Program-made: the position numbers and the translations under genes
DNA from: Plantago ovata
Taxonomy: Eukaryota > Streptophyta > Magnoliopsida > Lamiales > Plantaginaceae
DNA length: 64,000 nucleotides
NCBI GenBank assembly: GCA_028274465.1
Contig: CM051457.1
Span: 48,702,362-48,766,361 of the forward strand
Reading direction: 5' to 3'
Part shown: positions 10,774 through 21,427 of the stretch, in pieces
Position numbering within the stretch: the stretch's first letter is position 1
How the letters are laid out: every line of letters begins with the position of its first letter
The notes under the pieces: generated by a model
Database searches by the model: none
Told to the model about the DNA's origin: nothing
The model's input: the letters and a program-made list of their open reading frames with translations, nothing else

Positions 10774-12914
10774 CTATTCGTTTTGAGTTTTGTCAGAACT
10801 CTTAGGCTTGGTTTTGTTCATCTCTTTGAAGTATCTTTGCTGACTTTGCTTACACTCATGAAAAAGTTGACTTTGCTTGGTTTTGAATCCAAGTCCACTT
10901 TTCGGAGAATGTTGAGCTTTTGTCTCAGCAACCTTACTTGATTCAGGTTTGTCAGCAAAGGTTTTCTGATTAATTTTAGTAATCTTGCCTTTTGTCTTAA
11001 CAAATTGCTTTTCAGCAACTTGTTTGGCGGAATGCTTTACAACATCCTTTTTCTTAGCAGTTTGCTTTTCAGCAACCTTTTTTCCTTTTAAAGTCTTGTT
11101 ACTTTGAGTAGCAACAGCGGGCTTTATGGTCGTAGGTAATTGATTGCATATTTCAGCAACCTTAGATTGACCAATCTGATAGAGTTCTGGTTGACCACTA
11201 TCAGTTGCACGAACAAAGGTGATTGGTGATTTGTCTTTAGTCAATGTTATTACATCATCACCTTCATACGTTGCACCTAAACCTTCTTTCTGAGATGGAT
11301 CTATTAGATAAGAGTTTAGTTCAGTCAGCGTATTACTCGCGTCAGCATAAGATTTGAAATTGACTTTCATCTTTTTCATTTCTTGTATTTCAGCAAGTAA
11401 CTTTAGAATTGAGGACTGATACTCTTCCAATTCTATTGCCATTTGAGAATTCTTCTCTGTAGCTTCAGCAATTAACTTCTTGAGATGCAATATTTCAGCA
11501 TCCTTCTTTTCTGACTCATCTCTCAGCACAACATCATTTTCAGTAGTTTGCTTAGGCAGAGTTTCAGCATTCTGTAGTTTCTCTTGCTGTTTGCTCAGAG
11601 TTTTCTCAAATCTTTCGATTTCTCCTTGAATTCTATCAAGGTCAATATCATCTTCACTTTCTGAATCAGAGTCAGAGGTAGGACAATTTACCTGACCGGC
11701 CATGAGGCAAAATTCGTAGTTTGGCACATCTGGATAAGCTTCCATAGCTATTCCACAAACTTCCTTACCAATCTCTACATCAAGAGTGGCTTCTTCTTCT
11801 TCAGTGTCTGAGCTCTCTACCTCACTGTCTTCAGAGCTTGTATCAATGCAAAGCGCATCGATTTTTGCTTGAAGCTTTTTCTTTTCTTCAGCAATCAAAT
11901 CCCTTTTGAACTTCTTCTTCTTTTCAGCAGATTTGCCTTTCAGCAAAGGACAATTTGCTTTGAAGTGTCCAGGCTTTTTGCAATAAAAACAGAGATCATT
12001 GCCAACTGCTGGTTCTTCAGAGGAATTTGTTTGCTGAGCTTGCTTGTTCAGCGATCTAGCTTCATTCTTGTATTTATGGTAGTTGTTACCAAGATGCTTT
12101 TTCAACTTCTCTTTTGCTTTTCGCCTTTCAAGTTCCTTACTGATGAATTTCTTCATGTTTCTAACAACAAGAGCGTTTTCATCAGCACGTTCTTTATCAT
12201 TCTTCTTTTCAGAAGATGATGGCTTAGCAACAAGAGCAATGTTTTGCGATTTTTCAGCAAACACATTTTCTCTTTGCTTTGTCTCGTAGTTGACAGTAGC
12301 AAGATGAGAAAACAACTCTGTTGGAGTGATATTTGGCATTCCTTAATTGTAGTAGAAATTCTGAGTATGGATCCATTCTTGGTCCAGACTTCTAAGACTT
12401 GTTTTCACCTTCTCAGAATCTGAATAGAAGTTTCCAACTCCTAAGGCAGCCATCTCACTCACTAGAGTTGTGAATCTGAAATCCAAGTCCTCTAGTGACT
12501 CATTTGTACCTTGTTTAAAGTTTTGGAACTTAAACTTTAGCACTTCGAGTTTGTTTTCCAAGATTCCTTAGCAGTTTTGGCACCCCACAGTTTGCACTGT
12601 ATAGTATCTGGAGTTGATCGAATAATGATGTTTCATGCTTGGCCATCCAGACGTAATCTTTTAGCTTCGTCGAAAGTCCATTCCTCTCTTGGTTTTGGAA
12701 CGACGGTATCAACCGGTTTTTCTAAGATAGTTTCCTTTCCAGCAGTATCCGTGGTTTTGTGAGGAATGCTTCTCTCAAGTTTAGTGATCTTGATAGGTCC
12801 ATCATTTATGACAGTAACCATCTCATCACTTATGGCCTCAAGATGTAGCATCATGTTGTTTCTCCATTTTTCATAGTTTTCTAGCTTCAGCAAGGGAGCG
12901 TCTCCTAGTGACAT
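10774..12914 (-). pseudogene. Copia gag with CCHC knuckle, broken
   Basis: It begins MSLGDAPLLKLENYEKW at 12914, the same start as the gag at 63388. Against that copy it has a frameshift and a deletion of roughly 50 bases around 12560-12640, and a stop (TAA) at 12343-12345. The remaining 521-codon frame (12339-10774) holds a CX2CX4HX4C zinc knuckle (CFYCKKPGHFKANC, about residues 117-130) and a long Glu/Lys-rich, partly coiled-coil region. Gag would form the virus-like particle and bind element RNA in the cytoplasm. The unusually long gag with coiled coil fits SIRE-like copia elements, but this is inference. Confidence 0.8.
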
Positions 12915-13006
12915 CTTGTCAGCAAAAGACTATCAAACTGATCAAGTGAAAGTGATTTACGGAAAGCACCTAAGGGGATCTAGGTTTAGTGCTGAAGGTT
13001 AAAGAA

Positions 13007-13024
13007 CCTCCAGCTCTGATACCA
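13007..13024 (-). other. Copia primer-binding site (initiator tRNA-Met)
   Basis: On the minus strand TGGTATCAGAGCTGGAGG lies two bases after the LTR end. It is complementary to the 3' end of initiator tRNA-Met, the usual copia primer. The same sequence follows the LTR at 63276. Confidence 0.85.
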
Positions 13025-13026
13025 CT

Positions 13027-13343
13027 TGTTGGTCCCTTTAAACAACAAGAAAAGACTAGAGGGGGGGGGGTGAATAGTCTTTTCAAACTTTCGTCGTTTA
13101 AAAACTTTCTCAACAAGTGCTTATTACTTTTCAGTAATGAGTTTGCTGGTACTTGACTTTCTCAGCAAGTACTTGTTACTTTTCAGTAACGAGTTTACTG
13201 GTACTTTAAACAGAGTGCGGAAGAGTTTATACAATAAGTGCTTTTCAGAGAGTGTTAGTTTAGCAAGTGAGCAGAGTAGCAGTGTACAATAAGTAAAGCT
13301 TGTTGAGAACTAAACGCGGTAAAGTAAATCACACAAACACTTT
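13027..13343 (-). repeat. Truncated copia 5' LTR
   Basis: Reading inward from TGTTGGTCCC it matches the last part of the LTR at 7422-8988 in inverted orientation, as far as the match of cacaaacacttt with 8668. It then jumps into Athila gag, with the three bases TTT shared by both parts. No LTR start or target duplication is present, so this is a deletion junction. Confidence 0.85.
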
Positions 13344-13852
13344 GATGGTTTCACCAATGAGATGAGGCAAGCTCTAAAGAGCTCAATTGGAACATCTCTT
13401 TCCAATGAGGTTTGTGGGGTGTGTAAGAACTATGGGCATGGGGCTCATATGTGTTGATCAGATTTAGCAAAAGAAGATGTTTACTGGGTAGACCGTAGTA
13501 ATCTCAACTACGGAAATGACCATTGTGAAAATCTTGCTCCTAAGGCCGAAGCATCTAAATCCAATTCCGCTACTCTCTTGGATAATTTACAGAAATTGGT
13601 AGATTTCATCCAGGGATTCCTGAAACGATACGAGGAGGATTCAGAAAAAAGACAAGGGGTCGGCTAGATCAATTGGAGGCAAGTACTAAGCTTGCACACC
13701 AAAAGATGCAGGAGTTGATAGACCGTAGAGAGTAAGGAGCAAGGGAAGTTGACCAGTAATACAGAGAGATCAATGTCGACCACTTTGGTAGGAGATCTTC
13801 CTGTGGAAATCATTGTGTCTAGCGGTAGTGCAACCATTAAGAAGGTTGTTGA
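13341..13852 (+). pseudogene. Athila gag C-terminal region with zinc knuckle, broken
   Basis: The reading starts FDGFTNEMRQALK and reaches a CX2CX4HX4C knuckle (CGVCKNYGHGAHMC), closely matching residues 335-372 of the intact gag-protease at 30578-32884. A TGA follows the knuckle and further stops and frameshifts occur before the protease. The N-terminal gag domain was lost at the copia junction. Confidence 0.75.
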
Positions 13853-14485
13853 GTGCAAGTGTGTGCACAAGGTGAGCCTCCCCTGGCCAAGGAGGAAGAT
13901 AAAGGCCTCGGATTTGAGGTGAGTGATGAGGATGGTGAAGATTCTGAACTAATTCCCGATAGCTTGGATGTTAAGGTTGGGATTGGTAGCTTAGATGATA
14001 TCCGTGCCACAATTGATACGGGAGCATTCTCTAATGTGCTCCCAATGAAAGTGTTTCTTGAGAAAAGTGGTCTTGGGAAGCTGGAGAAGCGTAAGGCCAT
14101 TGTGCAGCTAGCAGATGGATCCTTTGCGAGGCCGGAAGGTATTATTAGGAATGTGTTGATGAGGATTGGTGACATTTCAGTTTACACCAATTTCGTTGTG
14201 ATGCCGGCATCAAGATGTGGGATGAGTGATGTAGTTCTCTTGGGACGAGCTTTCATGACCAATGTGCGCTCTATGATCGACACCTACCGGAGAACCTGCA
14301 CTATTGAGGTGGATGGCAAGCAACATATGTTGCAAGCCATTCCTGATCCTAATCCACAGATGATTGTTTCTCACCCCATAGGCTTTTTTGGCCCTGCTGC
14401 GTTTGTTCATTCTTATTCTCAGGTACTAGGTATGAGGAAGAGATTCATGAGGGGGAAGGCTGGTACCTGTCCTGGTAGGAGCTAA
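13853..14485 (+). pseudogene. Athila retropepsin-like protease domain
   Basis: A 210-codon open frame without an ATG start is part of a former gag-protease polyprotein. It carries ATIDTGAFSNVLP, the Asp-Thr-Gly active-site motif, then VQLADGS and DVVLLGRAF, all typical of Athila protease. It ends GFFGPAAFVHSY, as the protein at 30578 ends GFFGPLYV. The AGGCAA hairpin follows 46 bases later. The domain itself is uninterrupted, but its gag is broken. Protease would cleave gag during particle maturation. Confidence 0.8.
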
Positions 14486-15317
14486 AGGAGATGAAGAAGT
14501 CGAGTGAGAGACTAATAAACGATGGCGCGTTCCGGGAGGCAACCCGGAGTTTTATCGCTCTCTTGCATTGCATGCATACATTGAACATTTAGTTGTTTTT
14601 ATCCATGTGTTAGTGTGTGTTTTTTGTGATAAAATAGGTGAAAAGTTGATATTATTGCGTCCTGGGACATTTTTTCGTGGCACCAGGGCTCTGCCCTTCC
14701 CAGGCGGACCGCCCCCCACACGGGGCGGTGCACCTGGGAGAGGCAGGCCGCCTGGGCGCCACTGGGCACCCCAGGCGGACCGCCCATCACACGCGGCGGT
14801 GCGCCTGTGGGCGCCAGTACCCCGGGTGTCCGGATTTTCATCCGGACACCCCATTTTGTCCCCGAATGCAACAGTACTAATATTTTTTCCCCTTTTATTA
14901 TCCGTCTTGGTTTCTCAGGAGTTTCCTTGAGTAATACATGTTACAGGTACACGTCTAGCTCTCACCCAACATCCACTTTCGACGTTCCGGACGTACGACG
15001 AAGTTCAGGTTAGGAGGGGGTTATCTCTGGGTATTTGAATGACTTATTTTCTCATTTTAACTCGTGAAAGCCTTTATTTGCACATTTAGGATAGAGTCTG
15101 TACGCATGCATTCTTCCTTAGTTTAGTTGTTGCACGTTGATATGTGGAGTTTATTGCCAAGTATTTAGAACTTCTTTATTGTGTAAACTAAGTGTTTATG
15201 ACCATTTACCATACATTGCATTTCTATGGGTAGTTTGAGGCTTGTCTCGCTTGGTTTGTCATATTCGTATGTGCACTAGTTAAGCTTTGTAGTCTCGACA
15301 TCACTTGTGATGTTTTC
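14486..15317 (+). other. Host element 3' UTR, first part
   Basis: It contains the hairpin TCCGGG-AGGCAA-CCCGGA (14531-14548) and GC palindromes at 14701-14815 (two GGCGGACCGCC copies and two GGCGGTG partners). AT-rich DNA up to the insertion site TTTTC (15313-15317) follows. The UTR resumes at 38713 with tctactacgg, as in the uninterrupted copy near 36345. Confidence 0.8.
14701..14815 (+). repeat. GC palindrome cluster (AGGCG-GAC-CGCC type)
   Basis: AGGCGGACCGCC occurs twice, each followed 10-15 bases later by a GGCGGTG copy whose sequence is nearly its complement. Each pair could therefore fold into a long stem with few mismatches. The arms match those in the LTR of the host element (units at 39762-51643). 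Confidence 0.7.
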
Positions 15318-16609
15318 TGATGACAGTGGTTTTTAGACTATCATTCGAGTCTTTTTTCACCAATTTAGCTATCCTCTTGCATGCATTTTAGTGCATTTTG
15401 TTAGAATACTGTGACGTTTCTATTTCTTTTGTTCTTTTCAGGATTTAGGTGGAACTCGCGTTTTTAGATGTAATTCATGGCGAAACAATGATGTTTTGGT
15501 GCAACGAGATCACCCGTGGTGTGTCAAGGAGTACCGGGACGAGTTTCAAGGCCAATAGATCGAGTTTCGGAGCTCAAAACCGTGCAAGGGGCCGAATTCG
15601 AGGATCCAAAGGAGGAATTCCGCACGGGCCGCGTTCTGCCCGTGCGGGACGCACCGCAACGTGGCGGGCACACTGCCGCGTACAGGGCGTTGCGCCGCGG
15701 AGCTTCCGACAGCTCTATATATTTATCCCAAAATCTGCGAATTTTCATATCTCTTTTCATATTTTTCTAGACATAAACCCTAGAGCTTGTTCTGGGGATA
15801 TTTTCTCTTAGAATCTTTGTAACTTAGTGATTTGGAGCTAAAGGAGAGATTTGGAGACTGTTTAATCTCACCTTGCTAGATCTTTGTGAGTTTTAGCCAT
15901 TCACCGGAGATTGACAACCTTTGGTGTTAACCTTGTATCTCACAATTATGCTATTTATCTTTCAGTTAAACATGTTTTCTTTCATTATTGCTTCGATTAT
16001 GATTGTTTATCGTGTTATTGATATGAGTAGCTAAGCATCTAGTTGGTGATAGTATGTGAATTCGTAGCTAGGGTTCGTATTATGCATGATTGAGTTTCTG
16101 AGTCTTTTACTTGTTTAATTATCTTAATTCGATTCTTTGATCCGACTAAGCCATATATCTTCGGAGAAAGGTGTTAGAAACACTAGGACAATTCAAGATC
16201 ATCGATTCCATTATAGTATATAATTTGCAAGTACAACTTGAACTAAGATTGACAACCTTAGCCAAGTATTAGTATAGATATGAAGCTTTCAAAATACACG
16301 TCTGCAAACCTGTCTTTGGTGTTTGTAAATCGAATTATTTTAAGACAGGTTGCGTTGCACTTTCATGCATAATTAGAACTTGATGCTTAGAACGAGCATA
16401 CTATATCTAGCTTTCTCCATATATTGTTAAGTTAAGTTAGAGATAAATTTGTTTTCTGAAATTATATATAGTTATTTAGTTAAAGCAATTTTAATCCCTA
16501 GAGATCGACACTCGAGGTCATGTTACCTCTGCACAACGTGTTTTGTGTAGTTGTGAGTTGCCCTTTGGCTTAAAATAAATTTATTTGATTGTTCGAGTCA
16601 GACAATCTC
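15318..16609 (+). repeat. Athila-like 5' LTR, main part
   Basis: It starts TGATGACAG and matches the LTR at 37427-38707 throughout. It is interrupted at 16609 by the TR-GAG element and completed by gttcatca at 23931-23938, for about 1300 bp in total. A 9-bp inverted repeat (CGCACGGGC/GCCCGTGCG, 15621-15646) and other GC repeats precede the TATA box at 15716-15723. Confidence 0.92.
15716..15723 (+). promoter_or_regulatory. LTR TATA box (tatatatt)
   Basis: It lies about 400 bases into the LTR, right after the GC-rich inverted repeats, as in the LTRs at 4612 and 37427 (37806-37813). Confidence 0.5.
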
Positions 16610-19160
16610 TGTAACGGTGCCAGTTTTGAAAACAAAATAATTTCTTGAAAAAGAAAATCCAAAATAACTTTAATAGCAACGGTCAGCAATTAATGCCAAA
16701 ATAATCTTTGACGCGCACAGCGCTAACAGAACAAATAAAGATCCAACGATAAACTTCGAATTCAAATGAAACAACGAGTGAAGACAGTAAAAAGTTCATC
16801 TTCTTATTTTGAAATAAATCCCCAAGACACCCCAGACCCTTCTCTCAGTCGCTGGCATCCTATTCGCGAACATCCTCAGCAGTATATGGAAGGAAGGAAT
16901 TTTGAAAACAAGAGAGTGTGAGATAAAGGATCTCAGTGAGGTTCTAAGTTAAAAACAGAAAGTAAACAGTTTTGAAATCAAAATCCTTTCAGAAAACAAA
17001 CAAACAGAACAGATCACATATAACAGAATAACAGAACATATAAGTTGTAGACCGTTGGTGCAGCCCGCCTTATTGCTCCTACTCCCAGAATGCCCTTATA
17101 ACTCCCTCCAGAGGGTGCACAACTCCGGACAGAAACAAAAACCCCCGTGTACTTTGGGGAAACAGATCCTACGACCCTAATAGACCTCAGCGACTTCTGC
17201 CTCGCGTCTAAAAGGGATTAGACTAGGCAATAACCAAGCAAACCCGATAGTCCTCTACTACCCAAGTCTACCTAGTTACGACCTAATCGACCGGTCACAC
17301 AGAAACAGAACAGAAACAGAACAAACAGATGCAGATAGGCAAACACCGAGAAGTGATCCTGCAGAAAAGTCAGTCCAGAACAGAATAGCAATAAACAGAA
17401 AAGTAAACAGTCATACTTAGGACTTGAATACTTTTACGCGGAAGCATACAGTAAAACAGTATAAGTAATAGTAGGTACAAGTTGTCACATATCCTTCCAG
17501 TTTTTCGCAAATAAATAAGTTTAGGGGTGAACACTCACCTTAATTTGCGAGCAAAAGATCTCCAACGAGTAATGAGCTTACGGGTTATCGAACAACGGAG
17601 AACCTAAAAAGAAAGTACTAATTACACTTTAGAAGTCGAACGGGCGGAAGGAAAAAGGTTGAATAGAAATGGTAAAGACGGGGTTTGAACTTGGGACCTC
17701 TAAATTAGTCAAGCAAGGACCTAACCAACTAGGCTAGCAAGTCAAGTCATTACTAATTTACAAAATAGAAACTAAGTTGAAACATTTTCAGAAATACTCT
17801 TTCGGTTTTCAGATTCTGGAAATTAACAAAATACCCTCAGTGGTAAATTGCAAAAGAACCCTTTTCAAAATCAAAAAGTCCATACAAAACCAGAAGTTTC
17901 CAAACATACCAATCAGTCCTCAAAGAATAAAATGGTTTACGAAAAATTCCCCTGTCAGTCAACTACGGTCAACGGTAAATTGCAAAAAGGTCCTTTAAGT
18001 TTTCAAACTTCCAAAATCAGTCCACAAAGTTCAAATCAGTATCATTAAAGTCCAATTCAATCCTTTTCAAAGTCCACAATAAACTAGGGTCACCAAACGA
18101 GGTCAAACAAATCACAAGTCCAAACAATCAGTAACAACAATCTAACAACCTAAGTCCCGGTTCTCAGTTTGAATCAATAAACAACAAGGCCAGATCGAAC
18201 AACGGTAAAATAGTCCAGGGGTAAAAACGTCCGAAACAGAATAAGAATTTCGAATCGAAAGCAGCAGTAAAGGATTCGAGATTTACCTTCGAAAGGGAAT
18301 AAACTTAATCTGCAAATCGAAAGAATAAGAAAAGAAAATAAACGAGATTCGAATTGAACCGTAATCGAAATTGAATCTGAACAGAAGGGTCGAACCAACT
18401 TACCGATCGGCTCGGAGCAAACGGACCGGACGAACGAATTGGAGCGGCGCGGCGATCGGAGACAGACATACAGCGACACGGATCGGATCGAATTGATCAG
18501 GTTCGACAGACAGAGAGCGGCGGACAGAACGGCGGCGCGACGAGCAGCGGAGGAGAGAACAGATCGGCGGACAGACCGCAGAGAGCGGCGGCAAGGCGAA
18601 CGCGGTGCGAAATCGGAGCGACAAACAGACAGATCGATCGATCGATCTCAGCGGCGGCGAACGGAACTGATCGATCGATCTTGGCGGCGCGGCGACGGCG
18701 GGAGGCGCGGTGGCTCGGTGCGGTGCGACGTACCGGGACGACGGCGGAGGACTGCGGCGGCGGCGACGGAGTCGGCGGGACAGCAAGCAGCAGAGAAATC
18801 TTCTTTCTCCTTTTTTTTCTCTCCTCTTTTTATTTCTTTCTTTTCTCTCTTTCTTTCTCTCAAATGTTTTTGACGGCTAAGTAAGAAGTGAAGATAGATG
18901 GATTCAGATTAGGGTTAGGGTTACTAATGGGCCGGTCAAACAGGCATTTGACTGGGCTAAGAATTGGGCCAAAAAGAGGTCAGAACGGTCCAGGCTTCCA
19001 GATCGATCCAAACGTAATGAAACGAACTTGCTTACGCGAAATTAATTAAATAATTATCGAATAAATAATTTACTCTGATAATTAATTAACTAAATTAAAT
19101 AATTAAATAATAAATAATAAAATAATAATTAAATAAATAATAAAAAAACGGGGTGTTACA
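16610..19160 (-). repeat. TR-GAG 3' LTR (2551 bp)
   Basis: It matches 21428-23925 with scattered substitutions. It has an extra block near 17142-17204, roughly 60 bases, that is missing from the other LTR. GC-rich sequence rich in gatcgatc lies at about 18420-18780, and a very AT-rich end at 19060-19145. No protein of its own is convincing. Confidence 0.92.
17671..17743 (-). other. tRNA-like segment inside the LTR (decayed copy)
   Basis: A 73-base segment contains, on the minus strand, TAGCCTAGTTGG, which fits an A box, and a weakened B box (gttcaaacc) at tRNA spacing. The acceptor ends do not pair, so it is not a tRNA gene. It is conserved in the other LTR at 22423-22495. Confidence 0.45.
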
Positions 19161-19173
19161 CTCCACCACCCTT
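19161..19173 (-). other. TR-GAG polypurine tract
   Basis: The minus strand reads aagggtggtggag directly before the LTR start TGTAACACC. It is the expected primer for plus-strand DNA synthesis. Confidence 0.8.
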
Positions 19174-19444
19174 ACAAGAAGTTTCGTCCTCGAAACTTAA
19201 CTCGCGTAGAATTAACGAACGTGGAACGGGTAAACGAAAGTCTTCAAACTTCAAACGCCGGGTCAACGAACACGTTCGCAAGCCAAAGGTTAAGAGAATT
19301 GGTAAATAACCTAAGGAAGTTAAAGCTAGCCTCTTCAACCAGATCGTCCAACTAATACTCCTCAACCACAAAGTCGGTAATTAAGCTTGAAGTGAATCTA
19401 TCCTAGCGAAAGAAAAACAGCACGGTAACAGGAAAAGAAAAGAC

Positions 19445-20569
19445 TTAGAAGAAGTTTGTCCACGTGAGCGTACCTTTAGCCACACTTGTCGAGGGAGTCT
19501 CACGTCCAACAATGCTATAGACTCTTGGTTTGGCCTTCGCACTACTTCCTTGATTCCTTGAAGCGGTGCCTCCAGATCTTCCTTCTTCCATTAGGGAGTT
19601 GCGTCGCAGACAATCATTGATCTTATGCTCCTTGCTTCCACATGCCAGGCATACACCTTGCTTCCTCCAACAGTTCTTCTCCTCATGAGTTGTGCCTCCG
19701 CAGAAATTGCAATTTCTTCGAGATGGTTGTTCAGCACTTTCGGCCACATGACGAGATCGACTTTTCTGCTCGGTGCGAGAATACTTGGATGGAGAATGAC
19801 GATCCTTGCTACTTCTGTGATCAGAACTCCTCTTTCGAGACCGTCGGGGTTCATAGTTCTCGAGTTCTCCAAGACCACTCTCTACCTCAGCAGCTAACTC
19901 CACTGCTTTAATGTAGGTGGGCATGTCAGTCCCGAACAGGCTGTAACGGATCTCTGAGTTCAGACCCTTCACAAAATGGTGCACCTTCTCCCTCTCGTCG
20001 TTTTGAAAGTGCGGCACATACTTCAGCAGTCGAGTGAACTCGGAGTCATATTCGGCGACATTCATATTTCCTTGCACTAAGTCTTGGAACTCATCTCTCC
20101 TGTTCTCGCGAACTAGGCGAGGTACGAACTTATCTATGAACTCCTTCTCAAAGTTCTCCCAAGTGCGGGCAACTGCTGCTTGTCTCCACCTTGCATCTAC
20201 GGTCCTCCACCAATTTCTTGCTGCTCCTTCAAACTGGAAATCCGCGAGCTCAATCCTCCTTTCATCAGGGTAGTGCAAGATCCAGAACAGATTCTCCATG
20301 CTCTCCAGCCAAAGCTCAGCTTTGCGGGCATTGGGTGCCCCATCGAACCTGTCGGGATGGAAACGAGCAAAACGTTCAGCAGCTTGATCGATCGTTTGAG
20401 TCGGTGGCGGTGGCGGCGGAGCTGGCTGAATAGGTGGTGCCCTAACGTGGCGAATGCTCTTACTGAAGTTGCCGAAAGCTGCAATGATCCGCTCCACTTG
20501 GTCCTGATTGTCAGCATTGTTGTTGTTGCCATTGCCATTGCCGTTGCGGGTGGTGTTCCTTGGAGCCAT
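19445..20569 (-). CDS. gag: TR-GAG Gag protein with two zinc knuckles
   Basis: An intact 374-residue frame starts at MAPRNTTRNG. Order: Asn-rich N-terminus (6-22), a Pro-rich stretch (44-57), a retrotransposon gag domain at about 65-205 (RFHPDRFDGAPN, NWWRTVDARW, FVKGLNSEIRYSLF), a basic Arg/Ser region (240-285), then two CX2CX4HX4C knuckles at 287-300 and 317-330. The frame stops about where protease would begin (PRVYSIVG...), 284 bases before the LTR, and no pol follows. Gag would assemble cytoplasmic particles and package element RNA. The lack of stops suggests selection or recent activity. Assignment to a Tekay/Del-like chromovirus rests on gag and LTR ends only. Confidence 0.9.
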   Translation of the reverse strand: MAPRNTTRNGNGNGNNNNADNQDQVERIIAAFGNFSKSIRHVRAPPIQPAPPPPPPTQTIDQAAERFARFHPDRFDGAPNARKAELWLESMENLFWILHYPDERRIELADFQFEGAARNWWRTVDARWRQAAVARTWENFEKEFIDKFVPRLVRENRRDEFQDLVQGNMNVAEYDSEFTRLLKYVPHFQNDEREKVHHFVKGLNSEIRYSLFGTDMPTYIKAVELAAEVESGLGELENYEPRRSRKRSSDHRSSKDRHSPSKYSRTEQKSRSRHVAESAEQPSRRNCNFCGGTTHEEKNCWRKQGVCLACGSKEHKINDCLRRNSLMEEGRSGGTASRNQGSSAKAKPRVYSIVGRETPSTSVAKGTLTWTNFF

Positions 20570-21427
20570 CCTATCGCAATTAGTCTAAGGTCAGTAACGT
20601 AATTAACCATCTTGAGTGAGTCTATCTTCAGGCGTAAACGTATTCTAAGGCACTATCTTAAGTCAACCTAGTGAACGAGCAAGAGACGCGTAAAAGATAA
20701 CAAAAAGTGCTAAGGTCAAAATCAAATTAGGGAGTCAAACGAAGATAGCAACTAATCACTAAGTAAATCCTCGAGTGTGTCTAACCTAGCATACAAGGCA
20801 GACATAAATTGATAAAAAGTAATGATAAGGAATAAATAACAAATTCATATGTTGCAGAAAAGGATCATAAACATTAAGCATGCAATGAAAGCGTTCTCTC
20901 ATAAAGTTATCAGTCATTTGACCTCGGTTAACACGAATCACTTAAACAGTCGGCCGCCTGCCAGTGATTTATGTCGACTTTGGTTAAACAATAGAGAACA
21001 GTATGACAGAACCAAGCAAAAACATATATGAACTTCGATAAGAAAAACAAATGCATAAATAAGTGTTTAGACCTTAAAACATGCATCGAATGGCATTATG
21101 GTACATACTTTTAAACAATTACTCATGCATCTAGATGAAATAATATAATCGGCTTAACGAAAATGAATGAAGTAGCAATAGTAAGCTGGTGAACTTAGTA
21201 GAAGTTAAACAGGATGAACAACAAGGCAGTTTTCAGAGGACAAAATAGTAGAACAAGTGACGTGCAAACGGAACAGCTCAGAGTTAGTGCGGAAGACTGA
21301 AAGACATAAGAGATAGAAAAATAACAACTCAACCTATATCCAGCGACTCGGACCCTCACACACACCCCATAGGCCAGAAGATCCTATCCTAGCAAGCTCG
21401 AGTTTGAACTCAAGCTCTGATACCAAC
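20570..21427 (-). other. TR-GAG leader with primer-binding site
   Basis: This is a non-coding AT-rich leader between LTR and gag. On the minus strand TTGGTATCAGAGCTTGAG (21409-21426) lies one base from the LTR. It fits the 3' end of initiator tRNA-Met. Confidence 0.8.

Larger units (their letters stand above)
8989..13343 (-). mobile_element. Copia-type retrotransposon, 5' half, minus strand
   Basis: Read on the minus strand it holds a truncated 5' LTR (13343-13027), an initiator-Met primer-binding site, gag, protease and integrase. It is then cut at 8989 by a plus-strand element of the same family. Reverse transcriptase and RNase H would lie left of the window. The 5' LTR keeps only its last 317 bases. 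Confidence 0.88.
13341..15317 (+). mobile_element. Host Athila-like element: gag end, protease and proximal 3' UTR
   Basis: It starts abruptly in gag at the copia junction and runs through a zinc knuckle, linker and protease straight into the 3' UTR, with no RT or integrase between. At 15317 it is interrupted by the element 15318-38707 and resumes at 38713. A related layout is seen intact in the element at 27104-34430, so this is a gag-protease-only type rather than a simple internal deletion. Confidence 0.8.

Noticed and set aside
9156..13343. Possible integrated pararetrovirus
   Set aside because: LTRs, a tRNA-Met primer-binding site and copia-type order (protease and integrase before RT) fit a retrotransposon. 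No movement or coat protein signature was seen.
17671..17743. A genuine tRNA gene
   Set aside because: A and B boxes are seen but the acceptor ends do not pair and no good anticodon stem forms.
18400..18884. Arg/Asp-rich and Arg/Pro-rich ORFs in the TR-GAG LTR (also 23119-23633)
   Set aside because: They come from GC-rich gatcgatc sequence within the LTR, overlap on both strands and lack any domain.
18900..18930. Telomere-like tagggttagggtta
   Set aside because: Only two units; not the plant TTTAGGG repeat, and mutated in the other LTR. Chance or telobox-like at most.
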